From Neelides folsomi (lineage: Eukaryota; Arthropoda; Collembola; Neelipleona; Neelidae): 64,000 bases of DNA. Under the pieces are notes generated by a model. It saw nothing but the letters and a program-made list of their open reading frames with translations. It searched no databases and was not told the origin of the DNA. Positions 1-13,228 of the stretch are shown here, piece by piece. The first letter of the stretch is position 1. The number at the start of each line of letters is the position of its first letter. The position numbers and the translations under genes were made by a program. The stretch spans positions 58,908 through 122,907 of the forward strand of contig JAQGBZ010000185.1 of assembly GCA_034687125.1 (NCBI GenBank), written 5' to 3'.

Positions 1-3000
1 TTCTTCGTCTTCCACTTTTTCAAATTCAGCCAAAGCTTCTTTTAGCTGAGAATTTGAAAGAGAAACAATTATGATTTGTAATAACAATAATAAACCCATT
101 TAACCCAAACCTAGTCATGTACCTATTTGATTTAAAAATAGGACTTTAACTTAAATAAATTTTGTATAAAAAGATAAAAGCCTTTTAAAATGAACCTGAG
201 TTTTAAGCATGCTTTCTCTGCTTTTGAAATCAACAAGTTCTTCTTTGATTTTTTGAATTTCTTCATTGAAACTTCCAATTCGTCTTTGACGCTCTTTAGA
301 TTTGAAATTATTTTCTTTATTTTCGTCAGCTTCCTGAACCCGTTTTCTTTCCTTTTCAACTTCACTGAATATATAAAAGGCAATAAAATCAATTTTTCCA
401 TTTACAGATATTTAAATAGTTAATTGAAAAATGACCAAATAAGAGTTATTGTTTGATTCGTTTAATTAGAAATTGTATTAATAATAAATAACCTCATATT
501 AGATTTCGCAATCAATTTCTCGATTCTTTTCTTCTCAATAGTCAATTGGTTCTTTTGCTTCAAAATTTCTTTGGTAATTTTTCTCAGCGTGCTGACTTCA
601 TTGGGAACTTTGACTAATTCCTTCACTTTCTGTACGAGCTCCTTTGACCCTCTATATTTCTTGATCGCCTCATACCTTTTGATCAATCCCATTTGAACCA
701 AATTCAACTCGTCCATTTTCCTCTGAAGGTTCTCAATCTTCCACGTTTGACTCCGAATCTCCTCCACTTTGGTCATAAACGTAAATTCATTCGCATATTG
801 GTGAACACGGGCCAATTTGGCCTCTTTGTCATTTTCCAATTGAACGTGTTTGAGAGAGGATTCCTGCAAGACCTTTTCCAAAGCTGTCAATTCTTGGTTC
901 AATTTGACCATTTTCCGGAGAGCTTCCCTGTACTTGTTGCTGGCCAATGTGTAGTTATGATATATTTCTCTCGTGGAGGTTGTGGGTTTAATATACCCGC
1001 CCTTCATAACCCCATGTTTGTACACAACGTCACCTTCCAAAGTCACAGCCTTCATTTTGTACTTATGCTGAGCTTCAGAACAAGATTCTATAGAGCGGCA
1101 GAGTAAAGTGGACATAAAGATGCTTTTAATTGCCTTATTCACATCATGCTCTTCGATTCCTTCCTTGTACTAAATAAAATAAAAAGGTCAATTACTATTA
1201 CTTGTTTCGGTTAAAATTGAAAACAAATTATTAGCCATTAAAAATTAAATATTTGATAAAAATATCTTAATTATTTAGTTTATACCCTGCATTTCGAAAT
1301 AAGAGTTTGTACATCCTTGTCATCATTTAAAAGTCGTTGGACATTTTTTGAAATCTCTCGAGGCTGGAGAATGTCAATTGGAAGGAAACTGACACTTCCT
1401 TCATAATTCATTTCATTAAATCCATTCATGAGTCTTTTGCATGACTGGATGTCATCAGCAATATAATGAAGGAATTCTCCACCGCCAATTGCTTCCATTG
1501 CCAAATCAAAGTGATCGTCCCATTCAATGCAATCAAGAACAGTCCCGCGAATGCTTGGCAAAGCATTCTTCAATAGAAGACCTTCTTCGCTCTCATGGTC
1601 AACACAGGCTTGAGTTTCAACTCTTTTTAAGAAAAGTTGGAAGTTTTTGAATCCAAGAAAGGCAGGTTTTCCCATTTTTCGGATCAAAGAGTGCCTAGAA
1701 TAATTAAATATTATCTACCTTTATAAAATTCCAGTCTTTGTACTATTAAGCGAATTTTTCTCACTTACTACAACAGTGGGGCTGAATTACAAATGCCAAT
1801 CTGAACGGAATCTTTTCGTTCAAAAAATGACAGGCCCTTTTTTTTAATTTAATCGATCGTCTTTGAGAATCTGCGACAATGCGGGTTTTGGCAAGAAAGA
1901 GAAACATAAACTTTTGAAATACTTTAAAAATGTTGGCGAGTTTGAGATACATTAATATGGAAATGTTTTTTCACAAATTCTTTCCCTCCCTTGCACTATT
2001 CTATGATTTAAAAAAATGTGTGCGGCTCCGGGCCCATAATGTGCCAGGAGCGGATCGTTCCTGTCCGTCCCGACCTTCAGGCTCGGGTAATACCCAAATC
2101 GGGTGGCAAATGCCAAACTCTGTGACATTGTCATGATCTTAAGAGGTTTGTAATATTAATTCAGCCCACACTGTTGTAATAAGAGCTAAATGTCGACGGA
2201 TTACCTAAATACACTGATATTTTAAAACTAAAGACCAGCAAAGGGCCCGTCTCCCGATGGTTTCGTAACTTCTATCCATTGTATGTCCTTGCCCGAAATC
2301 TGTCTGGGGGGTATAATTTTAAAAGTATCTGGGTCGGGGGACAGATATCGGACCCTACGGTTTGTACCATTTAATAGTTTTTTATGGAAAGAAGTTATCA
2401 ACCAGTCGGGAGACTGGCTGATTGCTGGTTATATTATAAAATAATTATTTTAATTATATCGTAATTAAGCTATACAATTAAACTAAATTAATTTTAATTA
2501 CTGAATTTTTTTTCTAGTTTCAAACTTACTGGGCATCATCAATTTCAGTTCTTGCTTTTTCAATCAATGCGGAGTTTATTGAGATTTCATTCCTTTTGGT
2601 TTCGACTTGACCTTTGATTTCATCAATTTGCTTGGTGGAGGTACGAATTGATTCAGACAATTTTTCAATCTGTTTCCTGAGAGCTCCGTTCCCATCTTTC
2701 TTCTCTTTCAAATTGGAATTTAAATCATCCAATACTTCCTTCTCGTGAGCCAAGTCATTGTTAAAAACTTGGGCTTCTTTTCCAATTTTTTTGGTTGTCC
2801 CATTAAATTCTTTCAGCTGTCCTTCAATCCATTTGCTCAATTTTCCCTCATTGAACTCGCAAGTCAATCCGTAAGCATAAAGTTCTTTCATTGCTTCTTC
2901 TTCATCAAGCTGCAAACAATTTTCATTTTCTCGTTTCAACAAAGATTTCAGCTCTGCTGTAGCTTTTGACAATCTTTCCTCGAGTTCTGCAATGCTCGCT

Positions 3001-4212
3001 CCAGGCTCCTTTAAATAATAAAACGGTAATTAATTTATTAAACATTAGTGATATAAAGATATTTAAGGTAAAGGTTGTAAAATAAAATAAACCTCAGATT
3101 CATTTTGGGCATCTCTGGCTTTCTTTTTCAAAGCAATTGTATACTCTTTTTCCTCAAGAATCAGTATGTCACGCTTGCCAATCTTGACAAGATTTTTATG
3201 CTTCATTTCGGAGATTTGATCCGTCACGAAAGAAAGCGTTTTCTTGCCTGTTGAAATCGAATCTTCGAGGGCTTTTTTCTTTGTGGCAAATTCTCCCATG
3301 GCCTTTAAAGCTTTACGGAAGTCTCGTTCCATCGGTTTTTGTATATTTAGCTTTTCGCCCATCTTGGATTTTTCCAACTGAATTTCTCTAGTGCATAGGA
3401 CATGCTCGATTGTCTGTTTCTTAACTTTCCACGATTTGAATTGAGTTGTCTTTTGCATCTCAGAATTGAGCGATTCAATCTAAAACAAATAACAAACAGA
3501 ATAATGAAATGTAAATTTACAACCAAAACAAATCTCAATTGTACAAAGTACAATGATTATATAGCCAATTAAAATTATTAAAACTATAAGTGTTTCGATT
3601 TTTGTTAATTTAATGGACACATGAAATAATTTCTACCTTTTGATCGAGTTTCGCAAGCAATAATTTTCGTTCCTCATACTTTGATTCATCGATCACTCGA
3701 ATCCGTCCAATTTCAGCAATTAGATTTGAAATATTGGTTTCTCCGCAGGCCTCCATGAGCAGTTGAAAATGGTCCCTTTCTGTCATTATCGAGACACAAG
3801 AGCCAGTTCCTTGCTTAACGATGTTTAAGGTCTTCTTTGGAAAATTTATCTGCTCAAGGAAATTTGTGCGATTCGTTTTAATCCCATTGACATAGAACAT
3901 GTCGTTTGTGCCACTAAATTCTCTTCTCATCTTGATTTCCCGAGAATCGTACGGGAATGGAATTTTTCCATTTGAATTTTCCATTGTTATTTCAATGTAC
4001 GCGTCATTATGTTGGGCCATGGCCAAATTGAGCGACCTGACATCGTATGAGCTCTCAGTCTCGTAGTTGAACATGAATTCGATGGCCTTGAAAATGTTCG
4101 ACTTCCCTGACCCATTTTCACCGACGATGACATTATACTTCGGGCTAAAGTCGATCCGAACAGGTTCCTTGTACGTTTTGAACCCGCTGATGACCAACGA
4201 TGTGATATGCAT
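1..4212 (-). CDS. SMC3-like cohesin ATPase, 5' part (gene runs off the left edge)
   Basis: Head, first coiled-coil arm, hinge and start of the second arm of an SMC-family ATPase, closest to SMC3 of the cohesin ring that holds sister chromatids together. Exons: 3637-4212, 3093-3479, 2530-3008, 1286-1694, 493-1169, 196-364 and 1-45; phases agree at each junction and give 914 codons. Seen: an SMC3-type N-terminus, Walker A GENGSGKS at residues 31-38, and a Q-loop-like IVKQG. After about 300 residues of charged heptad-rich sequence comes the hinge exon (SFLPIDILQPREI, like human SMC3), then CRSIES and TLEGD...GGY just after the hinge. The C-terminal ATPase half (signature motif, Walker B) lies outside the window. 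Oddity: the lysine pair acetylated in SMC3 (GAKKDQYF in human) reads SGTNDMFY here. It may be a divergent paralogue rather than the main SMC3. Family call is firm; orthology is not. Confidence 0.85.
2234..2429. repeat. Imperfect fold-back element (MITE-like) in an SMC3-like intron
   Basis: The left part (ACCAGCAAAGGGCCCGTCTC...) pairs imperfectly with the right part ending GGGAGACTGGCTGATTGCTGGT. A second inner pair (CCCGAAATCTGTC / GACAGATATCGG) continues the stem, so most of the ~200 bp can fold back on itself. It sits in the intron 1695-2529. No coding capacity. Confidence 0.6.
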
Positions 4213-5067
4213 GTCCTAAAAAAGTATTTATATGATCAAAAAGTAAAGCGAAAATGAGAATGTAAAAAGAACAAAGGAAATAACTTAAGACAAAGGAACT
4301 TACGAAGTGGACGGATCAATCCTCAATGGAGAAGGAAAAACCGGAAATTATACAAATCAGCATGCAAATAATATGTATTTTAACAATAATAAATTAATGT
4401 AACAACATAAGTTAAGGAAAATTAAGAGTTCTTTGTAACTGTACTGAGTGCTGAGACCCTGAGACGGAAAAGTATGGCGGCGTCAAGCAGTCTAGAAGTC
4501 TAGACAAAGATGAGTCATCGACCAGTCGGCCGTTGAGCGTTGACTTTCTTTCACTTTCATTTCCAGTATTTAATCTCGCAGCTACTTATAAGGGAAAGTC
4601 AAACATTTGTGATTTAGTTTAAATTTTGGTTAATTACTGATTAACTGATTAATAAATGATAATATACAGACTCTATTTAAAAAATATTCATGCACTAAAT
4701 AATAAACTTAATTAAGCTTATATGCATTGCTTGAAATAATAATAAATAAACTTAATTATAAACTTAACTAACCCTGTACAAGTTAAAATTTAAAATAAAA
4801 CCATTTTTTGCATTCAGAATTCTAATAAAAATGTAATAGATAGTAATAGATATTAATTTTATAGTTTTAAGAAACTATTAAATGAATTATTTTAAATTAA
4901 CTATATTTATATTTATTTATAAAAACAAAATTGTGAATGATGAACAAAACAAGAATATGTGTATTTATTGCCAATAAAAGTAGAATACAAAATTGTAGTT
5001 ATTGTAATAATAAATGATACCATTAATGAAAGGTATTACTTAAAGTTAGTACCAAATTGAAAGTACT
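4213..5067. other. Intergenic, upstream of the SMC3-like start codon
   Basis: AT-rich sequence with a slightly GC-richer patch around 4440-4600. It must contain the promoter and 5' UTR of the minus-strand SMC3-like gene, whose ATG is at 4212. No TATA box close to the ATG and no gene seen. Confidence 0.5.
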
Positions 5068-5313
5068 TTAACTACACCAGGAAATTTTATGTGGAAGGTA
5101 TTTCAAGTAAACCCCAAATTGATTAAGATCCCCAGCTCGCCCATTCAGATTTCTGGATGACTCTTGATTCATGAACAGTTGCAGAATGAGATGAGGATTC
5201 TTTCTTCGGAAAACGCGGAGCTTGTCGGGGTGAAGCATTGAGCTTACAACAGTGGCGAGTTCTTTCAAGAATGGGAAATTTTCCTTTCCATAAAAATCGA
5301 GATTTGTGAATGC
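5068..5313 (-). pseudogene. Possible orphan terminal exon or gene fragment
   Basis: After a plausible acceptor (TTAATTTCACAG before 5313) an open frame runs to a stop at 5068, with FPFLKELATVVSSMLHPDKL in the middle. In another frame the first dozen codons read AFTNLDFYGKENFP, which would join naturally to LKELATVV if one base were lost or gained. That suggests a frameshifted leucine-rich fragment, perhaps of the F-box/LRR gene upstream. No partner exon was found between this block and 5820. Function unknown; it may be noise. Confidence 0.25.
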
Positions 5314-5820
5314 CTGTGAAATTAATCAACAAATCTACATTTTGTTTAAAAATTGGGAATAATTCAAGAATACGGGCGCACAGAATTTTGACTGTTTTTG
5401 ATGCATATTTTAGTCAATTAAATAGTGCTGATCACGAATATGAGGTCTGTTAGTAATGCAAAATTAAAAAAAACCTAACCTAACCTAAAATAAATGAATA
5501 ATTAATAAAGCGAAAGCTCAGAGGCTCAGACATGCGTTAATCACACACTTTCTTTTTTCTCTCCTTCTGGAACGAAGGAATGAAGTGCGCGCTTTAGTTT
5601 TACCGCGAATTTAACCGAATTTCATATTCCGAATTAACAAACTTTAATTTTCAATTAAATTATTTTTATAATTTTGCATTCTTATTAACCATCAGATTCG
5701 GAATCTCCATTTGTTAAATTGTAAGAAAGTCATCAGGATTCAAGGAGGCAGGCTGCGCTCGCCTCCTTGAATCTTGCCAAAAATGTGCCATGTTCAAATA
5801 AAATAATTATTTTAATAGAT
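5314..5820. other. Intergenic with short telomere-like run and a perfect hairpin
   Basis: AT-rich spacer. It holds CCTAACCTAACC near 5474-5489, about three TTAGG units on the other strand, and the inverted repeat at 5737-5773. No gene seen. Confidence 0.5.
5737..5773. repeat. Perfect 13-bp inverted repeat with 11-nt loop
   Basis: GATTCAAGGAGGC at 5737-5749 is exactly complementary to GCCTCCTTGAATC at 5761-5773. It lies about 50 bp past the stop codon of the F-box/LRR gene, so it would form a stem-loop in that gene's 3' UTR. Role unknown. Confidence 0.8.
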
Positions 5821-7975
5821 TTATAATTTCACCCAATTCAAGGCAACATGAGTAAGGGACTTCATTGAAGCAAAAGCATTTCTGCTCAAGTTCTTCGAGT
5901 TCTTTGCAGTAATGTGACAAACTGAATTCTTTTCATAAGTCCGAATCAGTTTGAGTCTTGTAAGATCTAATAATGGTTAAACATATTAATAATTTTACAA
6001 TACAACATATTAATAATACGTAATTTTTCAAATGTTCCAACAAAAAAGTAAGATTTTTAGATTAAACACTTACTGGTGTATTTAGCCAAAATATCAAATT
6101 GACTTGTAATTGGAATCAAACAGCCCGAAATATTGAATTCGTTCACATTTTCAAAAAATCCGCTCCGTGTCTCTTCGAGCATCCAATGGAAAAAGGTATA
6201 TGTAACATTGTCACAATATTGGCAAAGCGGCTCGGTCAAGTTGAATTTCAAGTGTTTTAAGTTTGGGAAGTTGTTTGCAAGCGTCGCTAATTGGAACGGC
6301 TTTGGCATTTCCAGGAAAGAAGAAAAACTGATGATTTCAACTCCAAGCATCGGTTCAGGCAATTTGGAAATAAACTCATTCGGGACGCTTTTTTTCCCAT
6401 AATGGTGATTTCGGAAATTGAGGCGGATTTCTTTCAAATTTGGGCATTTCCGGATCAGCCACATGTTCCCGGCGTTTTCCTGAATTTCAATTCTCGTGCA
6501 TTTGGGCAGTGAAGAAATTCTGACTGTTGGGGTTGGAGGCAAAATGGCATCTGCTTCAATAATCAAAGTCTTCACGTCCTTCCTGTACAAATTAAGCATT
6601 TTGAGTTGTTTGGAAATGTCGCTGTTGTCATTCAACTTCCATGACTCGATCTTCACCCTTCCCCAAATGGAAATTTCCTCAAGGGCCAAGTTCCCAATTT
6701 CGCCCGCAAATTGTTCATCCAGAACGAGCTTCGACTTTCCTCTGTTCAACTTGAGCAAAGTGAGTCGCTTTACGAGTTGACCAACGGGACAAGCAGAGAC
6801 GTAATTGGTCAAGTAGAATTCTTCAAGATTGGGCGCAGATCTGATAATTGCCCTCACCAATTGTTCATATTCGAAGGCCATAGCTGTAGTTACGTAGCGG
6901 TTTGTTCCTTGAACAGGAATTCGGAGGCTTCGCAAATTGCCCAACTTTGAGATTCGGAAAACTCTCCCGACTTCTTTCATGCTCGAGTCCCATCGCTGGA
7001 TGTGGAGCTTTGAGATTTTCTTCGAGAGAATGTGAATGTTCAACATTGCCAAAATTCCAATTTTGTCTGCATCTTTAACCGTGATTTCAATCGAATTGAT
7101 GCATTTGACAGCGCAAATCTAAATGATTACAATTTCAAGGAACATTAAATACCAACCATTTTATAAAGGTGTTATTATTTATACAATTAAATAAATGATG
7201 TTACATAATAATGTTAAATTGTAATACAAACGTAATTAGTGTATTTCTTATCAACCTGTAATATAATGGGTCTCATTGCATCACATTTAAATCCAGAACT
7301 CAAGTATGGAATATCAATATGCACGGTTTTGAATTTGCTAGGGAAAACTCTTGACATTTCATCTTCTCGTTTCATTCTGACCACGATGTCTGCAAAGGTC
7401 TTTAAAGAATTGTCTCCCAACCGTGTGGGTTTCCGAATGCTCCAACTCAACTTGGTTGATGTGAAAAGCCGTTGGTTTACTTCTCTTTTCCAATGTAAGG
7501 AAACAAGCCGGAGACTCTTCAATTCATCAACGCTGCAACTCTTCAGGATCTTATTCATCACCTTTAATGTAAGTGAAATTTAAATTTAAATACATAACTC
7601 ATATCATATACCTATCTTATAATGCATTACGAACAATAAACATTAATATGATACTATTTGTACTAATTGTCATATTTTTAATAAGTATGAAGTTATGCTC
7701 AAACAAATATTGTAAATATTTATTTTGAAAAAACTTACATTTTTGCTTTTGTACCACTCGGACCTTGCTTTAACAACATCAGATGCATCCGACTCCCTTT
7801 CTGATTCTTCATTATAGTCAAAATCATCATCTGTATCTTCGTATTCATTAATCTCATAATTCAAATTTTCATCTAATTCGGATTGCGCAAGGAGATCATC
7901 AGAGTTAACCCCTGCAATTTCATATTGCTTTACTCTTCGACTTTTTACATCTAAAACATTGTTATTATAGTCCAT
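5821..7975 (-). CDS. F-box / leucine-rich repeat protein
   Basis: Four exons (7739-7975, 7256-7561, 6074-7118, 5821-5966) with consistent phases give 577 aa. An F-box-like stretch opens exon 2 (VMNKILKSC...ELKSLRLVSLHWKREV), the pattern that binds SKP1 in SCF ubiquitin ligases. It is followed by about 400 residues of irregular leucine-rich repeats, for example KLGNLRSLRIPV, APNLEEFYLTN and CPNLKEIRLNF, the usual substrate-recruiting part. It is therefore likely a substrate adaptor of an SCF E3 ligase; the substrate cannot be inferred. The first exon is unusual: 79 residues rich in Asp and Glu (around EYEDTDDDFDYNEESERESD), and its attachment rests only on matching phase and splice signals. 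Without it the F-box would lack its first strand. The last exon carries only 48 residues. Confidence 0.75.
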
Positions 7976-10900
7976 GTTGAAAACAAAAATACTACAAAAA
8001 CAAACAGGAATTTTGAAAAAATCTCAAAATTAGATAAACTCTTTATGGAGAGTATTTACCTAATGAAATTGTTACCAAGCCACAATTCTTGCAATATGTG
8101 CTAATATGCATATTATGAATTCGGAAAGTTGAAAACGCTTATTTCGGTTCATGGATTTAAATGATGCCAAGATGCTGCGATCAAACGCAACACGGTATGG
8201 AGATACAAATGATATGAATAACGATATGACTATGCGGATGATTTTAGTGAAGTATTGAATATAACAGTTTGAATACATTTTTTAGAGTGCAAGAGACATT
8301 TTATTCATCGAATATGAGTACACACTTACATTGCAAATGTAAGTTAACAATAATAGAAATAATTATAGTCTACATAAAAGTATATAAAAAATTCTCATCC
8401 CATTCTTAAAATTAATCACAATTTTCAAATCTGATCTTTTCACATATTCACATTTCACATCTGATGAATTTTAATTTCCAAAACAAAGATTCAATCAGAC
8501 TATAAACAATAAGGATTTTTCATTTAATTAAAGTCCTTCAATTATCTTCAATTTACATAACTCACAAAACAAGATAAAGTTAAATTATTTTTAATTTTAA
8601 GTAAAAGTAAACACAAAATATAATTTTAATTTTGATTACAAACGAAAGAATTTTAATTGTAACAAGTTTACTCGGATTTATGTAAGAAATATACAAAATA
8701 TTAATTTTATACGAATTTATTTATAATTTTATTTATTAATGTTTGAGACATTTTATTGAAGTAGAAATTTGAATAAGTTTTTAGCTTTTATTGATTCAAC
8801 CAAGGTAAATAAAAATAAAATAAAATAAACCCTCTTGCTTGCGCTCTGAATGCAAAGAGCCTTTATTTCATTCTTTCAGGAAAAGCATGTTATTCAATTT
8901 TGAATATTCAATTTACTTGAAATGATAGAAAAATCATCAAGTAAAATTGAGAATTAAAATTCTTTCGTTTGATTTTCAAATTCATTTTTTGACCGAATAT
9001 TAGCACAACTTAAATTAATTTACATTTAAAAAGTAACCTTTCGTATATTCATGTAAAATCAAACAAATTAGGAAGAGGGAAATATTTAATTTAACACTTA
9101 ACGAGATATTAGCTCCTAACACATTAAGTTAATTTAATTTTTAGCTATGATAAGTAAGATACAACATTTAATATTCCATGTTAAATTTATATCTAATATA
9201 TTTAAGTAACACTTAATTTTAATTCACACTTATCATAATTTAATAGCTGTATTACACTAATTTAATTTTTTAAACTTATCTTACAATTTAGAATACATTT
9301 TATGCTCCTACCTAAATATTTATATTATTTTAATAACATTAGCCTATTATACATACTTAAGATGATACTTGTATTCGCGAACTCGTACAGAACAAACATG
9401 ATTGATTTGATCGTGTTTTTGCAAAGATTTGAAAAACCCTCGAGAGCTTTCAAACCTCAAACTTATCAGATCCCTGCCGATTAATTAATTTACTTAATGA
9501 GTCATAATACCTTTTAATTAATTAAAATTAATTACTACAAATATTTACACTACAAGCGATCTATATTATCTCAATATTGATAATAATAGAATCGTGCTTA
9601 ATACACTGATGATGAGTAAAATTCTTTTACATTCAACATGTAAATGTAACTCATTTCTGAAGTCATACGCGCTAAAACTCCTATTCTAGAAAGTTAAACA
9701 ATAATTTTATTTAATTGCAATTCAAAATATTTAACAACTTTATATACATTTCTAAAGGTTAAAGTAATCCCAACTACAGTTTCACTCCGAGGATCTTCCA
9801 ATGCAAATGAAACTTTGTCTGTTTTTTTCCCTCTGTGCATTTCAAAGAACCCACACGGAATTATTTTAAATGTGCATCAAAGAATGTAGCGAGTTTAAAG
9901 GAGAAGAAAAATCAAATTTTCCTGCTCATTAATTTTTTTTCAGTCTTCGATTTCCCTCCATCGAAGAAAAAGATGAGATTTTTTAAAGATAGATGTCTGG
10001 AAAAGGTTGAATAGAAAGCTTTATGTTTAAAGAGCCATCCAAAGCAAGGAATTTTTCAAGAAAAGGATTGAAACATTGCAAATAGTAAGATTTTGATTGG
10101 GAAAGATTTCTTTCTATTTTTTGGTTTTATAGAAAATTTGAAAGTTTCCTCTGATTGAATTCCAATGGTTTTTTTACCATTTTTAACCATAGTTAAAAAC
10201 ACCTTAACCTTTAAAACAAATATTTTGAGAGCTTGAGTCGAATTCAAATTTAAATCGCGCCGTTTTACAAAGCTGCAATCTTAAATTTGCCATAATTTTA
10301 ATTTTAGTTTAAAAGCTATTTACACCTCAAGTTGTAATTTTAAATATTAATTACATATATGATAGCTACTTATCTATTTCACCTTAAAATTATTTAAATT
10401 AACAGTGATTGATTAAGAATTAGGGGATAATTTTACCAGGCTAAATTAGCAAACACATACCACCCGCGTCTTTTTAAAATAATTACACTATTAATGAAGA
10501 CTAATTTTAAATCAACACGAAGTGTCATTTTAATTGGCTGCTTCTGTTTTAATCTTAAAACATTCATTGGAAGTAATTTCTATTTTAATTAACAATTCAT
10601 ATTAAAATAATAATAATTTATATGATAAAGGACGTGACATCTGTTCATGATTTAATTTACAATTTGTAAATTGTTTAGGATTGTTTGACTCAAAAACATT
10701 GGGCCGTCAATTTGTTTTAAAGTCACGATTTTTAAATTCAGGTATTTTTAAATATTCTTAAAGGTACTTTGAGACGAAATTTGAAGACGTGTAAAACACG
10801 TTGATTTAAAATTAAAAAATTAAATTTTATAATAAAAGCCCATCTTTTAGTCCATTACTAATTTCTTCACAAATTCCTTCATTCTCTAATATTAAAATTA

Positions 10901-13228
10901 CGTTAACACTAAATCATAAATATTTATGTAGATTTTTTAATTTGGGACATATAACCAAATTAAGTAAAAAATATTAAAATCTGATATTGTATTTAAAGAT
11001 ATTTATAAGTTTAAAATATATTTGGAAAATATTTTACAAAGGATCCGATATGTACCAAAGAACATATTTGTTCGGCTGGCTGAACAAATAAGTGCTCTAG
11101 TGTAAAAGTCTCGTTCCTTTATTTCATTTCAAATAATGAATTTATCAACCCTTCAATAAAAAGTCTCTTTCTTCAGTTTCATATCATAATTTAACCATTT
11201 TTTAGCCAAATAGGTCAATAAAGTTCCAAAGGAGGATAATCCTTCCCTTTAAGTGATAAAAGTCTCAAATTTTACTTTTTTTCATTCCAATAAAAGCTTT
11301 CACAAAATAGAAGTTTAATTTACTTAATTACATAGTTTACAATTGGTTAGAACAGGTTATTTAGCACCATTAGTTAAATGTCCCATATAATAAATACATA
11401 GGTTGAATATATAGAGTCATTTATTTAATTTAAATAATTTAACTAATTTAATATTAAATATTCCTCTTACAGTTAAAACTATCATTTTCTATCTTCAATA
11501 TTTTACTCACGAGACAATATCAAGATGATTAAATATTAATTATATCTATTTCTTTACATCATTTACAAGTTCCACCAAGAATTGACGAAAGTCAGGGCTA
11601 TCGTCAACTCCACCATAATTGATTTGTTTCAAATCAGGATGACCCAAGCTGTATGTCCAAAATACTGCTATGGCTCATTATCCTTAAAACTAATCCTCAA
11701 ACTCTAGCCCTTATATCATATTAAATATACATTTAATTAACATCTAAAATTAAGTACAATAAACAATTTCTACATGAATCAACCTGAGACCTAACTCGAG
11801 TTACTTTATAATCTTAACTAAATACCTTTATATACTTATACCATTTAGATAATAGCATTAAAGTTAATTAGTTATTTAATGACGATCTTACTTAATTATC
11901 AAAGTATATATCATGTGAATTTCACAAGTATTTTCCTTATAATTTACATCAATCACACTGGCTTTCACAAAATTGAAGGACTATGCACGAGACAATCACA
12001 GAATTTCTTCATGCTTCCCTTTGACATGCTTAAGAATTGAGATGCTTATACCCATCAATTTGACATGCTTATTCTTAAATATGAAGATTTCAAGCAATTA
12101 AATTTTGTAAAAGTGCTTAAAGTTTGCAGATTTTCTTAAAGTTTTAATTTGCACTAAAACACACATTACATCAATGGCTGAAAAGCTTTAATTGATTGTT
12201 AATAAAGGTGTCAGGTGTGAAAAATATTGAAGAAAGTGGTAAATTTATAATTTAACTCCGATTGTCTGAATTACATTAAAGAGGTTGAATTTAAAATTGG
12301 AGTAAAATTCATGTGGTTAGTTTAATTCAAAAAGATAATTATGAAAATCAAAACAATTAGCATTAGCTTTAAAATCGTTGTTAGTAAACTTATATACTAA
12401 AACATTTATAATTTCAAATTCATTGTATTCCAACCTGTGGGTTTGTAATTCTATTCTTAAACGTCAACAGCATGTTGAGACGTTAAATTAAACTTAATTA
12501 TGAAATTACTAGAATATATGTTAACAATTAAAGCTTCTAACCATTTATCAATTTTTATTTTACATATTTTTGATTGTATTAGTGCATAAAATTTAAGTTT
12601 GCTCATAAGAACAATTTTAAAATTTTGAACATGACCAAAAAATGGAATTGGAAGTGCCAGATTGGAAATTCTATTTTACGAACATTTCAATTCCACACGC
12701 ATATAATAGAACTACTGACTACCGCACAACAACCCCATGCATCTTTTAAAATGTAGTTAAGGTACATTTTTACATTAATTTGGTTTTAATTACCAGCATC
12801 TTAAGCTTACATCACGAATTATGAGTTCTACTCACCTCAATAATATTACACTACGAAATAACTTATTTATGATTAAAACTCTAACTAATAGTATTTACAA
12901 TTGTTTAAGACATCTTTCAACCAGGAGGGCAAAACCCGTTTCCTGCTATGCTTTACCTTAATTAAGTCAATTTAATAGATAAAACATCAATATCTTAAAC
13001 ATATTTGACTAAAATATTTAACAATCACAATTATTTACAATTGTGACGAATGAAGTAATATTTAGAATTGTTCTAAAAGTTTAACAACGATTTGAATTTT
13101 TAAATAAATCATTCCTACAAGATCTGGTTGTTTTCCCAGATGAATCTTCTTTAGCATAACACTTTCATATTTCTTTCCTTAAAGCCTTCATAAAATATTT
13201 TCTTTCGTTTCAAATCATTTTACAATTT
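7976..13228. other. Gene-poor AT-rich spacer
   Basis: About 5.2 kb of very AT-rich DNA, dominated by TTTAATTTA-type words. Open frames are short, lack family motifs and are not supported by splice signals. It contains the 5' flank of the F-box gene and the 3' flank of the IA-2 gene. I see no RNA gene or clear transposon end. Confidence 0.5.

Noticed and set aside
1952..2136. Overlapping frames on both strands in the SMC3-like intron
   Set aside because: The exons at 2530 and 1694 join directly in phase (CA|G), so no exon is needed here; the sequence looks repeat-derived.
8072..8278. 68-codon hydrophobic frame upstream of the F-box gene
   Set aside because: No signal-peptide logic, no partner exon, no motif; may be 5' UTR or spacer.
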